A DNA stretch of 64,000 nucleotides. It comes from Planctomycetota bacterium. GTDB lineage: Bacteria; Planctomycetota; Phycisphaerae; UBA1845; UTPLA1. This document shows, piece after piece, positions 8,574-17,073 of the stretch. Position numbers and translations under genes: made by a program. Below the pieces are notes generated by a model. The model was given only the letters and a program-made list of their open reading frames with translations. It had not been told where the DNA came from and did not search any database. Where the stretch lies: the NCBI GenBank assembly GCA_015654675.1, contig JAATGM010000039.1:59147-123146 (forward strand), given 5' to 3'. Position 1 is the first letter of the stretch. Each line of letters opens with the position of its first letter.

Positions 8574-9967
8574 AACGGCTGACATTCGACGAGATCGTTT
8601 CGGCTATCGGCGGAAAGCCGGACGGGAAGACTCCGCAGGCGGCGGTGGCGAGAGTCTGCACGGATACGCGCGAGATTCAGCCCGGGGATTTGTTCTTCGC
8701 GCTGCCGGGGGAACAGTTTGACGGGCATGACTTTGTCGATGCGGCGCTTTCAGGCGGCGCGGCGGCCGCGGTGGTGTCTGATGCGGCTCGGGTGCCGGTG
8801 CGTTGGCGCGGAACTGGGCGGATGATCGTCGTGCGCGACGCGGTGGATGCGCTGGGGCGGCTGGCGGCGTTTCATCGGACGCAGGCGGCGGCACTGGTGA
8901 TCGGCGTGGTGGGCAGCAATGGGAAGACGACGACGAAGGAGATGATTCGGGCAGTCCTGGCGTCGCGGAAGCGCGGTCGGGCGGCGCTGAAGAGCTTCAA
9001 TAATCAGATCGGCGTGCCGTTGACGCTGCTGTCAGTCGAGACAGCGGACGAGTTTGTCGTGGTTGAGATCGGGACGAACCATCCGGGCGAGATCGCCACG
9101 CTCGCGCAGATCGCGCGGCCGGACATCGGGGTGGTGACGAGCATCGGCGAAGAGCATCTGGAGTTCTTCGGAGACGTGTCGAAGGTGGCGGAGGAGGAGC
9201 TTTCGCTGCTGGGACATATTCGGCGGCGCGGGTGCGTGGTCATGCAAGCCGACTGCCGGAAGTATGTGGTGGGGTCGATTCGCGACGATTTGACTGTTCT
9301 GACGTTCGGGGTGGACGCGGCGTCCGACATGCGGGCAACGGATGTGCGTTTTGACGGTGGCGTGCAGCGGTTCAAGGTGAACGAGCGATTTGAGTACGAA
9401 CTTCCGACGGCGGGCGTCCACAACGTATCGAATGCGCTGGCGGCGATCGCCGTGGGGATGCGACTCGGGATGGGGCATGCCGAGATTGCCGCGGCGCTGG
9501 CGACGGCGAAGATGCCACCGATGCGACTGGAGCGGCGGGAAATCGGCGATGTGACGCTGATTAACGACGCGTACAACGCGAATCCGACCAGCATGCGGGC
9601 GGCGCTTGCGAGCATGGAACAACTGGGCGGGCGGCGTCGGCAAGTGGTCGTGCTGGGAGACATGCGCGAGCTGGGCGCGGACTCCGGGCGGTATCACGAG
9701 GAACTGGGGAGGGCGGCCGGGCGATCGACGGCGAGCGTCATCGTGGCGGTCGGGGCTTTTTCGCGAACGGTGGCGGACGGCGCGACGTCGACAGCCGGAG
9801 CGGCGAAGCGGATTTACTGGCACCCGAACGTTGAGACGGCGGGTGCGGCGTTGGAAGAACTGATCGAGCCGGGCGACGTTGTATTGCTCAAGGGTTCGCG
9901 GGCGGTTCGGCTCGAGCGAGTCGTGCCGGCGATTGAGCGGGCAGCGGCGCAGCCGGTCGAGGCGTGA
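8570..9967 (+). CDS. murF: MurF, UDP-MurNAc-tripeptide:D-Ala-D-Ala ligase
   Basis: MurF adds the D-Ala-D-Ala dipeptide to complete the UDP-MurNAc pentapeptide. The 465-residue protein has the ATP loop GVVGSNGKTT at 112-121, the conserved SFNNQIGVPLTLL, EIGTNHPGEI, and the MurF-typical INDAYNANPTSM near residue 325, followed by VVLGDMRELG. It starts within the murE stop (4-nt ATGA overlap), so the two are translationally coupled. Together with ddl (16 kb), which supplies the dipeptide, it completes the cytoplasmic branch except for MurD. Confidence 0.95.
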   Translation: MKRLTFDEIVSAIGGKPDGKTPQAAVARVCTDTREIQPGDLFFALPGEQFDGHDFVDAALSGGAAAAVVSDAARVPVRWRGTGRMIVVRDAVDALGRLAAFHRTQAAALVIGVVGSNGKTTTKEMIRAVLASRKRGRAALKSFNNQIGVPLTLLSVETADEFVVVEIGTNHPGEIATLAQIARPDIGVVTSIGEEHLEFFGDVSKVAEEELSLLGHIRRRGCVVMQADCRKYVVGSIRDDLTVLTFGVDAASDMRATDVRFDGGVQRFKVNERFEYELPTAGVHNVSNALAAIAVGMRLGMGHAEIAAALATAKMPPMRLERREIGDVTLINDAYNANPTSMRAALASMEQLGGRRRQVVVLGDMRELGADSGRYHEELGRAAGRSTASVIVAVGAFSRTVADGATSTAGAAKRIYWHPNVETAGAALEELIEPGDVVLLKGSRAVRLERVVPAIERAAAQPVEA

Positions 9968-10000
9968 GCTGGATCGTCGGACAGAGAGAAAACGGACAAT

Positions 10001-11137
10001 TTGCTATACCTGATTCTCAATCATGTGTTCGACGGGCAACCATACGCTTACAAGGCGGCCATCTTCCGGGCTCTGCTTGCGATTCCATTTTCGTTCTTCG
10101 TGGTGATCTGGCTGGGGCCGCGGACAATCCGCTGGCTGATTCGGATGAAGCTGGGGGACCGGCCGGAGTTCGATCATGCGGCACTGAACCAACTCACGCA
10201 GCACAAGGCGAATGTTCCGACGATGGGCGGGATTCTCATCCTAGCCGCGATCGTGGCGGGCGTATTGCTGCTCGCGGATCTTGGAAATTTCTACATTCAT
10301 CTGGCGCTGTTCTGCATGCTGTGGCTGGGGTCACTGGGTGCGATGGACGACTGGTTGAAGCTTACGGCATCGCGTCGAACCGGGACGCGCGATGGGCTGA
10401 AGAGCTACGAGAAGCTGCTGTTTCAGGTCGGCCTGGGGGTGATGCTGGCATTCTTCATTTATCAGTACGGCAATCGAAATCTGGAGCCGGGCGAGCCGGC
10501 GTTTTTCAATCAGATCATGATTCCGTTCTACAAGGGCGATCCGCTGACGCACGGTGTCACCGTGTCGGTGCCGGTGTTCATGATCGTGACCGTTCTGGTG
10601 GTCACGGGGACGTCGAATGCGGTGAACCTGACGGACGGGATGGACGGGCTGGCGGCGGGCTGCGTGACGATGTGCGCGGCGGTGTTCATGATCATGTGCG
10701 CGATCGTCGGGGAACGAGAATGGGCGGCGTATCTGCTATTGCCGCGTGTGACGGGGGCCGCGGAGCTCTCGGTGTTGTGCGGGGCGATGACCGGGGCCTG
10801 CCTCGGGTTTCTGTGGTTCAATTGCCACCCGGCGCAGGTTTTCATGGGAGACACGGGGTCGCTGCCGCTGGGCGGGTTGATCGGGTATGTCGCGATCGTG
10901 ATTCGACACGAGCTGCTGTTGTTCATCGTGGGCGGCGTGTTCGTGATCGAGGCGGTGTCGGTGATCATGCAGGTCAGCTACTTCAAATGGACCGGAGGGA
11001 AACGGATATTCCGCGTTGCGCCGATTCATCATCATTTTCATCTGGGCGGATGGGCGGAGACGCAGGTGGTTACGCGCTTCTGGCTGGTGGGGGCGCTGTT
11101 CGCGGCGGCGGCGATCGCGACGGCCAAGCTGCGGTGA
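10001..11137 (+). CDS. mraY: MraY, phospho-MurNAc-pentapeptide translocase
   Basis: MraY transfers phospho-MurNAc-pentapeptide to undecaprenyl phosphate to make lipid I. The 378-residue protein is polytopic and carries the family signatures in order: HKANVPTMGGIL, the acidic GAMDDWLK, NLTDGMDGLAAG, QVFMGDTGS, and HHHFHLGGWAE near the end. The start is TTG 10001, 33 bases after the murF stop; no better ATG exists before the first membrane helix. A 393-residue frame overlapping it in another phase is Gly/Arg/Asp-rich with no family features and is rejected. Confidence 0.95.
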   Translation: MLYLILNHVFDGQPYAYKAAIFRALLAIPFSFFVVIWLGPRTIRWLIRMKLGDRPEFDHAALNQLTQHKANVPTMGGILILAAIVAGVLLLADLGNFYIHLALFCMLWLGSLGAMDDWLKLTASRRTGTRDGLKSYEKLLFQVGLGVMLAFFIYQYGNRNLEPGEPAFFNQIMIPFYKGDPLTHGVTVSVPVFMIVTVLVVTGTSNAVNLTDGMDGLAAGCVTMCAAVFMIMCAIVGEREWAAYLLLPRVTGAAELSVLCGAMTGACLGFLWFNCHPAQVFMGDTGSLPLGGLIGYVAIVIRHELLLFIVGGVFVIEAVSVIMQVSYFKWTGGKRIFRVAPIHHHFHLGGWAETQVVTRFWLVGALFAAAAIATAKLR

Positions 11138-11155
11138 CGTGTTGAGGATGGTGTT

Positions 11156-12322
11156 ATGACGACTCTGGTCTTTCAGCCGACGAGGTCGAGCACGACGATT
11201 GGTGTGGTCGTTGCGGCACTGATGGCGATGGGGGTCGTCATGGTGTTTTCGACGACGGCGAGTCTGGAGACGCCGGCGGCGGCGCGGGTGGCTCTACGCG
11301 ATCCGGCGGTGAAGCAGGCGATGTTCACTGCGCTGGCGCTATTGGTGGTGCTGGCGACGTCGATGGTTCCGACTGAGTTCTGGCGGCTGCGGGGGGGATC
11401 GATCTGGCAGCCGGCGGTGTTGCTGCTGCTTGCATCGATTGCGTTGTGCGCGGTCGTGCTGGTTCCGGGCGTCGGAACGGTGCGGAATGGAGCGCGACGA
11501 TGGCTGTCGTTGGGATCGTCGGCGATGGGATTGGGATTCCAGCCGTCGGAGCTGGCGAAGCTGGCGGTGGTGATTTTTCTGGCGGCCTATGGGGCGAGTC
11601 GCGCGGATCGGATGCGTAGCTTTTGGCGCGGATTGCTGCCGGGGATGATGATTGTCGGTGTATTGGCGGCGCTCGTTGGGAAAGAAGATTTCGGCACGGC
11701 GGCGATGATCGGGGCGGTTGGCGTGGCGATGTTGCTCACGGCCGGTGCGCGATGGTGGCAGATGGGGTTGTGCGCGCTGCCGGGAGTCGCGGGCATGGTT
11801 GGGCTGGTGTTGTTCGAGCCCTATCGCATGCAGCGGTTGATGAGCTTTCGGAATATCTGGGATGACCCGCTCGGAAAGGGGTATCACCAGGTGCAGTCGT
11901 TAATGACGATCGCGTCGGGCGGTTGGTGGGGGCTCGGGCTGGGAAACGGCGTGCAGAAGTATGGGTATCTGCCGGAAGCGCGGACGGATTTTATTTTTGC
12001 CATTATTTGCGAGGAGCTGGGGCTGATCGGCGGCGCGGCGGTGATCGGATTGTTCCTGGTGCTGGTGTGGCAGGGTCGGCGAGCCATGTTGAACGCGCCG
12101 GACGGGTTGCGACAGTTGATCGCGTTTGGGGCGACGCTGACGATTGGGATGCAGGCGGCGATGAACATCGCAGTTGTCACGGTGTCGGTGCCGACGAAGG
12201 GGATTTCGCTGCCGCTGGTGTCGGCGGGCGGGTCGGGCGTGATATTTCTGGGGGCGTTGCTGGGGACATTGGTGAGCGCGGCGAAACGACCGGTGGCGGT
12301 GCACACGCGGGGCGAAGATTGA
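11156..12322 (+). CDS. ftsW: FtsW, SEDS-family septal glycosyltransferase
   Basis: FtsW polymerises lipid II at the septum with FtsI. The 388-residue protein is a multi-pass SEDS protein. It contains GARRWLSLG, the membrane-spanning LAKLAVVIFLAAYG, and the diagnostic WWGLGLGNGVQKYGYLPE followed by RTDFIFAIICEELG, then TKGISLPLVSAGGSG near the C-terminus. It follows mraY directly (18 bases), where most clusters carry murD. Its TGA overlaps the murG ATG by one base. Confidence 0.95.
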   Translation: MTTLVFQPTRSSTTIGVVVAALMAMGVVMVFSTTASLETPAAARVALRDPAVKQAMFTALALLVVLATSMVPTEFWRLRGGSIWQPAVLLLLASIALCAVVLVPGVGTVRNGARRWLSLGSSAMGLGFQPSELAKLAVVIFLAAYGASRADRMRSFWRGLLPGMMIVGVLAALVGKEDFGTAAMIGAVGVAMLLTAGARWWQMGLCALPGVAGMVGLVLFEPYRMQRLMSFRNIWDDPLGKGYHQVQSLMTIASGGWWGLGLGNGVQKYGYLPEARTDFIFAIICEELGLIGGAAVIGLFLVLVWQGRRAMLNAPDGLRQLIAFGATLTIGMQAAMNIAVVTVSVPTKGISLPLVSAGGSGVIFLGALLGTLVSAAKRPVAVHTRGED

Positions 12323-13437
12323 TGGGGCGGCCGTGGCTTGTGCTGGCCGGCGGGGGGACGGGCGGGCATTTGTATCCGGGGTTGGCCGTGGCGGACGCAC
12401 TGCGTCGGATGCGGCCTGATTTTGATGTTTCGGTATTCGGGACGACGCGGCCGATTGACCGCGAGGTGGTGACGCCGCGCGGATATGAGCTGGTCGAGCA
12501 GGAGGTGCAGCCGTTTCCGAGCCGGCCGTGGCAGTGGCCGGGGTTTTTGATGACCTGGCGGCGGGCGGTTGCGGCGGCGCGGGCGCGATTTGTGGCTCGG
12601 CGGCCGGCGGTGGTTCTGGGGTTGGGCGGATACGCGGCGGCGCCCGGTGTCGTGGCGGCGGATCGGATGGGGGTTGCGACGGCTTTGTTCAATCCGGATG
12701 CGGAACCGGGGCGTGCGAATCGGCGGTTGGGGCGGCATGCGCGACGGGTGTTTGTGCAGTGGCCGGTGACGGCGACGGCTTTCAACGGGTGCGGGGCGAC
12801 GATTGAGGTGACGGGGTGCCCGGTTCGCGGGCCGGTGGTAGCGGCGCGGCGAGAGGATGGGCTGGCGGCGTTTGGTTTGAACGCGGAGAAGCCGACTTTG
12901 CTCATTACGGGGGCGTCGCAGGGGGCGCGGTCGATTAACTGGGCCTGCCTGAAAATGGTGGATGTGTGGAAGGCGTCGGGGTGGCAGATTGTGCAGGTGA
13001 CGGGGACGCCGGACTTTGTTGCGGTGCGGGACGGGTATCGAGAGGCGGGAGTGGATGCGCGGGTGGTGGCATTCACGGAGAAGATGCCGGAGGCGCTGGC
13101 CGCGGCGGATCTGGTGATTTCGCGGGCCGGGGCTTCGACGCTCGCCGAGCTGACGGCGCGGGGGGTGGCGTCCGTGCTGATTCCATACCCTTATGACCGG
13201 AAGCAACACCAGGTGGCGAACGCGCGAGTGTTGGTTGAGGCGGGGGCGGCGGTTCTGGTGGATGATCGGCGCGAGGCGGAGGCGAATGCGGTGGCGTTGC
13301 GGGGGGCGCTGTGGGAGCTGATGAGCTCGAACGAGCGGCGGGGGCGGATGGCGGTGGCGGCGAAGTCGCTGGGGCGGCGCGATGCGGCAGAGCGGATCGC
13401 GGAACGGCTGCTGGAGGCGGCGGGGCCGGCGTCCTGA
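12322..13437 (+). CDS. murG: MurG, undecaprenyl-PP-MurNAc-pentapeptide GlcNAc transferase
   Basis: MurG converts lipid I to lipid II on the cytoplasmic face of the membrane. The 371-residue GT28 protein starts VLAGGGTGGHLYPGLAVADAL, the glycine-rich loop of the family. It continues with GLGGYAAAPGV, ITGASQGARSIN in the donor-binding half, and SRAGASTLAELTARGVASVLIPYP. The frame is open about 400 bases further upstream inside ftsW, but ATG 12322, which overlaps the ftsW stop, gives the normal family length and N-terminus. Confidence 0.95.
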   Translation: MGRPWLVLAGGGTGGHLYPGLAVADALRRMRPDFDVSVFGTTRPIDREVVTPRGYELVEQEVQPFPSRPWQWPGFLMTWRRAVAAARARFVARRPAVVLGLGGYAAAPGVVAADRMGVATALFNPDAEPGRANRRLGRHARRVFVQWPVTATAFNGCGATIEVTGCPVRGPVVAARREDGLAAFGLNAEKPTLLITGASQGARSINWACLKMVDVWKASGWQIVQVTGTPDFVAVRDGYREAGVDARVVAFTEKMPEALAAADLVISRAGASTLAELTARGVASVLIPYPYDRKQHQVANARVLVEAGAAVLVDDRREAEANAVALRGALWELMSSNERRGRMAVAAKSLGRRDAAERIAERLLEAAGPAS

Positions 13438-13569
13438 TAATTCGATGCCGTAAGGGTTTGTGCGCCGGGGGTATCAAGAAAAGCGGAGCGGCGGCCCGAT
13501 AGAGAACGAAGCGGCCTGTTCACGAGTTGTCTGCTTTGCCGTCGGGTGCGGAGCGCAGGCGGATGTTGC

Positions 13570-13599
13570 TTGCGTCCGTCCGGTCGTTGCTGCTAGCAT
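13570..13599 (+). promoter_or_regulatory. Promoter-like element upstream of murC
   Basis: TTGCGT (13570-13575) and TAGCAT (13594-13599) are separated by 18 bases, and the spacer contains the 11-mer CCGTCCGGTCG that also precedes murE. The 233-base gap between murG and murC is the largest inside the mur block, which makes an internal promoter reasonable. Confidence 0.4.
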
Positions 13600-13655
13600 C
13601 CCGGGGCGTAGAACAAATCAGCAAGAGGGATGACTCGCCACGTCGGCCGCGACAC

Positions 13656-13660
13656 GGAGG
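13656..13660 (+). promoter_or_regulatory. Ribosome binding site that fixes the murC start
   Basis: GGAGG lies 10 bases before ATG 13671. The frame is open from 13527, but the 48 extra residues are Arg/Ser-rich and would overlap the promoter-like element, so the start at 13671 is preferred. Confidence 0.6.
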
Positions 13661-13670
13661 TTCGCGCGTC

Positions 13671-15161
13671 ATGATTGAAGCCAACTCGATCATCGGTGGT
13701 TCAAGGATTGGAAACGGGACGGGAATTTCGGCCGAGCCGGCTGGTCGAGGACTGCGCGGATTGAACACGCAGCACTGGTCTTCGGGATTGGCGGGGAAGC
13801 GCGTTCATTTGATCGGAATCGGCGGGTCGGGCATGCGCGGACTCGCGGGTGTATTGCTGCGCTGCGGGGCGCGAGTGAGCGGTTCCGACCGGACGGGCGG
13901 GCGCGAGATTCGCGATCTGATCTCGATGGGGGCGGCGGTGGAGATCGGGCAGTCGCCACGGAATGTTCCGGAGGCGTGCGATCTTGTTGTCTATTCGGCC
14001 GCGATCAAAGACGAGAATCCGGAGCTGATGGAGGCGAAGCGGCGCGAGATTCCGCTGCGGCGCTACGCGCAGATGCTGGGCGAAGTGATGGACCTGCGGA
14101 CGGGCATCGCGATCGCCGGGACGCATGGGAAGAGCACGACGACGGCGATGGTGTCGCACGTGCTGCGGCAGGCGCGGCTGGATCCGACGTTTGTGGTTGG
14201 GGCGGGAGTGGAGCAGCTCGGCGGGAGCAGCGGGGTTGGCGACGGGCCGCACTTCGTGGTTGAGGCGTGCGAGTTTGAGTGCTCGTTCCTGAATTTCCGA
14301 CCGCAGCTTGCGGCGATTTTGAATATTGAGGAAGACCACCTCGATTGGTTCAAGGATTTGGGGGCGATCATCGAGGCGTTCAAGGCGTTTGCCTCACGCG
14401 TGCCGCGCGATGGGTATTTGATTACGAACGGGGCGGATCGGGCGTGCGCGGCGGCGGTCGAGGGCGTGCGTTGCCGGGTTGAGACGTACGGGTTTGATCG
14501 CGAGTCGACGTGGTCGGCGGCGAATATCAGCGCGACACGCGGGTGCTATCGGTTCACGGTGCTGCGAAGCGGGCAGGAGTTTGGGCGGATTGAGCTGGCG
14601 AAAATTCCGGGACGACACCAAGTGGGCAATGCGCTGGTGGCGACGGCGCTGGCGACGCATGCGGGCGTCGAGCCGGATGTGATCGGCCGGGCGCTGGGTG
14701 AGTTCGCTGGCGCGGAGCGGCGGTTGACGCATCGGGCCTGCGTGGGCGGCGTCGATCTGTACGACGACTATGGGCATCATCCAACCGAGATTCAGGTGAC
14801 GCTGCGGGCGCTGCGCGAGTATCACCCGGGACGGCGGTTGTGGGTGATTTTCCAGCCGCATCAACATTCGCGGACGCGGTTCCTGTTAAATGATTTTGCG
14901 CGGAGCTTTGGGGCGGCGGATCATCTGATCGTTCCGGATATTTATTTTGTGCGCGACAGCGCGGCGGAACGAGATGCAATCTGCAGTTCGGACCTGGTCG
15001 AGCGGGTACGAGCGAACGGCGGAGATGCGATGTATCTGCCGGACTTTGACTCGATTGTTGGGCATGTGCGGGCGAACGTGAAGAGCGGCGATCTCGTATT
15101 GACGATGGGCGCGGGCGATATCTGGAAAGTGGCCGATGAACTTGTTCGCCGACTTGGGTGA
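13671..15161 (+). CDS. murC: MurC, UDP-N-acetylmuramate:L-alanine ligase
   Basis: MurC attaches L-Ala, the first stem residue, to UDP-MurNAc. The 496-residue protein has a leader of about 40 residues before the Rossmann motif (HLIGIGGSGMRGLAGVLL) and the ATP loop GTHGKSTT at 150-157. EDHLDWF and the C-terminal YDDYGHHPTEI follow, the latter a strong MurC signature. The N-terminal leader is longer than usual. The last 26 bases overlap murB. Confidence 0.94.
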   Translation: MIEANSIIGGSRIGNGTGISAEPAGRGLRGLNTQHWSSGLAGKRVHLIGIGGSGMRGLAGVLLRCGARVSGSDRTGGREIRDLISMGAAVEIGQSPRNVPEACDLVVYSAAIKDENPELMEAKRREIPLRRYAQMLGEVMDLRTGIAIAGTHGKSTTTAMVSHVLRQARLDPTFVVGAGVEQLGGSSGVGDGPHFVVEACEFECSFLNFRPQLAAILNIEEDHLDWFKDLGAIIEAFKAFASRVPRDGYLITNGADRACAAAVEGVRCRVETYGFDRESTWSAANISATRGCYRFTVLRSGQEFGRIELAKIPGRHQVGNALVATALATHAGVEPDVIGRALGEFAGAERRLTHRACVGGVDLYDDYGHHPTEIQVTLRALREYHPGRRLWVIFQPHQHSRTRFLLNDFARSFGAADHLIVPDIYFVRDSAAERDAICSSDLVERVRANGGDAMYLPDFDSIVGHVRANVKSGDLVLTMGAGDIWKVADELVRRLG

Positions 15162-16020
15162 GTTCTGCCGGCCGAACGTTCCGCTCGGGCCGATGACGTG
15201 GTTCCAGATCGGCGGGCCGGCGGAATGGCTGGTTGAGCCGCGGAACGAGGAAGACCTCGCGGTGGTGGTGCATCGCTGCCGTGAGGCGGGGATGCCGCTG
15301 CGTGTGCTTGGCCTCGGGGCGAACGTGCTGGTTGGCGACGGCGGGGTGCGCGGGGCGGTGGTGCGATTGTCGGCGGCGCATTTTCAACGAATTGAGATTC
15401 ATGGCGAGCGGGTGACGGCCGGAGCCGGTGCGCATTTGACCAAGCTGGTGAAGAACACGGCGAGCTGTGGGCTGGCGGGGTTGGAAGTGCTGGCGGGGAT
15501 TCCGGGGACGGTGGGCGGCGGCGTGCGGATGAACTGCGGGGGGAAATACGGCGATCTGGCGTCGTCGGTGGAAAGCGTGTGCTTGCTGAGTGGGCGGGGC
15601 GGGGTGCGCGAGAAGACGCGCGGCGAGATGGGTTTTTCGTATCGGCATTCGGAAATTGGGGAGGATGTAGTGGTGTCGGCGACGTTTGCGTTGAAGTCGT
15701 CAGACGCGAAGACGGTGCAGGAGCGATTCCGCGAGATCTGGAAGTTCAAGGCCGAGACACAACCGCCGCTGGAGGATTGCAGCGCCGGGTGCATTTTCAA
15801 GAATCCGAAGGATGGCCCGTCGGCGGGAAAACTGATTGATGAGCTGGGCCTGAAGGGAACGCGGGAAGGCGGCGCGGAAGTTTCGGCGATTCATGCGAAC
15901 TTTGTGGTGACGCAGCGGGGGGCGAAGGCGTCGGACGTCGTGCGATTGATCGAGCGAGTTGAAGAACAAGTGTACGCGCGGGCGGGAGTTCGCCTGCAGC
16001 GGGAAGTGCAAATCTGGTAG
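15136..16020 (+). CDS. murB: MurB, UDP-N-acetylenolpyruvoylglucosamine reductase, with Cys at the catalytic Ser position
   Basis: MurB reduces UDP-GlcNAc-enolpyruvate to UDP-MurNAc using FAD and NADPH. The 294-residue protein shows MTWFQIGGPAEWLVEP, the FAD-binding GLGANVLVGDGGVRG, and GLEVLAGIPGTVGGGVRMNCGG. Its length matches the shorter MurB type. At the site where E. coli has the proton-donating serine (SAGSxFKNP), this protein reads SAGCIFKNP. Cysteine can also donate a proton, so activity is probably kept. It starts inside the end of murC. Confidence 0.93.
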   Translation: MNLFADLGEFCRPNVPLGPMTWFQIGGPAEWLVEPRNEEDLAVVVHRCREAGMPLRVLGLGANVLVGDGGVRGAVVRLSAAHFQRIEIHGERVTAGAGAHLTKLVKNTASCGLAGLEVLAGIPGTVGGGVRMNCGGKYGDLASSVESVCLLSGRGGVREKTRGEMGFSYRHSEIGEDVVVSATFALKSSDAKTVQERFREIWKFKAETQPPLEDCSAGCIFKNPKDGPSAGKLIDELGLKGTREGGAEVSAIHANFVVTQRGAKASDVVRLIERVEEQVYARAGVRLQREVQIW

Positions 16021-16053
16021 GCCCACGGTGGGGCCGACTTGAGGAGCGGAGCC

Positions 16054-17031
16054 ATGGCCGGCGCGAATCCGATCGTTGGGTCTGTGAAGCCGAGCGTGCC
16101 GCCGACGCGCAATGCGCTGGCGATCACGGTTCTGGCGGGCGGGCCGAGCAACGAGCGGGAAGTGAGTCTCGAGAGCGGCAAGGCGGTGTCGAAGGCGCTG
16201 GAGGCGCTGGGGCACCAGGTTTATCTCGAAGACATCAGTGCGACGAACCTGGCGGCGCTGGCGCGGCAGGTGGATGTCGTGTTTGTGGCGCTGCACGGGA
16301 CGTTTGGCGAGGATGGGGAAGTTCAGACGATTCTTGAGCGGCGGAAGCTGCGGTATACGGGGTCGAGCCCGGAGTCGTGCAAGCTGGCGATGAACAAGGC
16401 GGCATCGAAGGCGCGGCTGATGGAAGCCGGATTGCCGACGGCGCAGTATGCGGTGGCGACGAATCGGACGCTCCGTGAGTCGATCGCCCTCTGGAGCATG
16501 CCGCTGGTGGTGAAGCCGGTACGCGAGGGGAGCAGTATACATTGCTATATCGTGCGCGAGGTGGAGGCGTTGCGGCCGGCGGCTGAGCGGGTTTTGGCGG
16601 CTTATGGCGAATGCCTGATTGAGGAGTTCATCCCCGGGATTGAACTGACGGTGGGGGTGCTGGGGGACCGGGCGTTGCCGCCGATTGAGATTCGGACACC
16701 GCGCGAGTTTTATGACTACGAGGCGAAATACAAGGACGATCGGACGCAATACCTGTTCGACATCGATCTGCCGAGCGATGTGCTGGTGAAGATCCAGGAG
16801 ATGAGCGTCGCGGCGCATCGGGCGCTGGGATGCCGGGATTTTTCGCGCGTGGATTGGCGCGTGCGGGCGAGTGACCGGGCTCCGTTTATTCTCGAAGTGA
16901 ACTCAGTGCCGGGGATGACGTCGCATTCGCTGGTTCCGAAGGCGGCGGCGCGGGTCGGACTGGCGATGCCGCAGCTATGCGAAGAGATCGTGCAGATGGC
17001 GTGGAAGCGGCGTCCGGAGACGCAGGAATAG
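16054..17031 (+). CDS. ddl: Ddl, D-alanine--D-alanine ligase
   Basis: Ddl makes the D-Ala-D-Ala used by MurF. The 325-residue ATP-grasp protein contains VLAGGPSNEREVSLESG, ALHGTFGEDGEVQ, LVVKPVREGSS, and the C-terminal block FILEVNSVPGMTSHSLVPKAA with the metal-binding Glu and Asn. ATG 16054 is chosen because GAGGAG (16041-16046) lies 7 bases before it; the frame is open 15 bases further to a TTG. It sits 33 bases after murB and 42 bases before ftsQ. Confidence 0.95.
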   Translation: MAGANPIVGSVKPSVPPTRNALAITVLAGGPSNEREVSLESGKAVSKALEALGHQVYLEDISATNLAALARQVDVVFVALHGTFGEDGEVQTILERRKLRYTGSSPESCKLAMNKAASKARLMEAGLPTAQYAVATNRTLRESIALWSMPLVVKPVREGSSIHCYIVREVEALRPAAERVLAAYGECLIEEFIPGIELTVGVLGDRALPPIEIRTPREFYDYEAKYKDDRTQYLFDIDLPSDVLVKIQEMSVAAHRALGCRDFSRVDWRVRASDRAPFILEVNSVPGMTSHSLVPKAAARVGLAMPQLCEEIVQMAWKRRPETQE

Positions 17032-17073
17032 TTCGGGTCGTCAAACTGGGCACCGCGCCCGCGGGAGAATTGA

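Noticed and set aside
9964..11145. Long + strand frame of 393 residues overlapping mraY
   Set aside because: It is Gly/Arg/Asp-rich with no family features and lies in the frame shifted from MraY, whose full set of motifs is intact.
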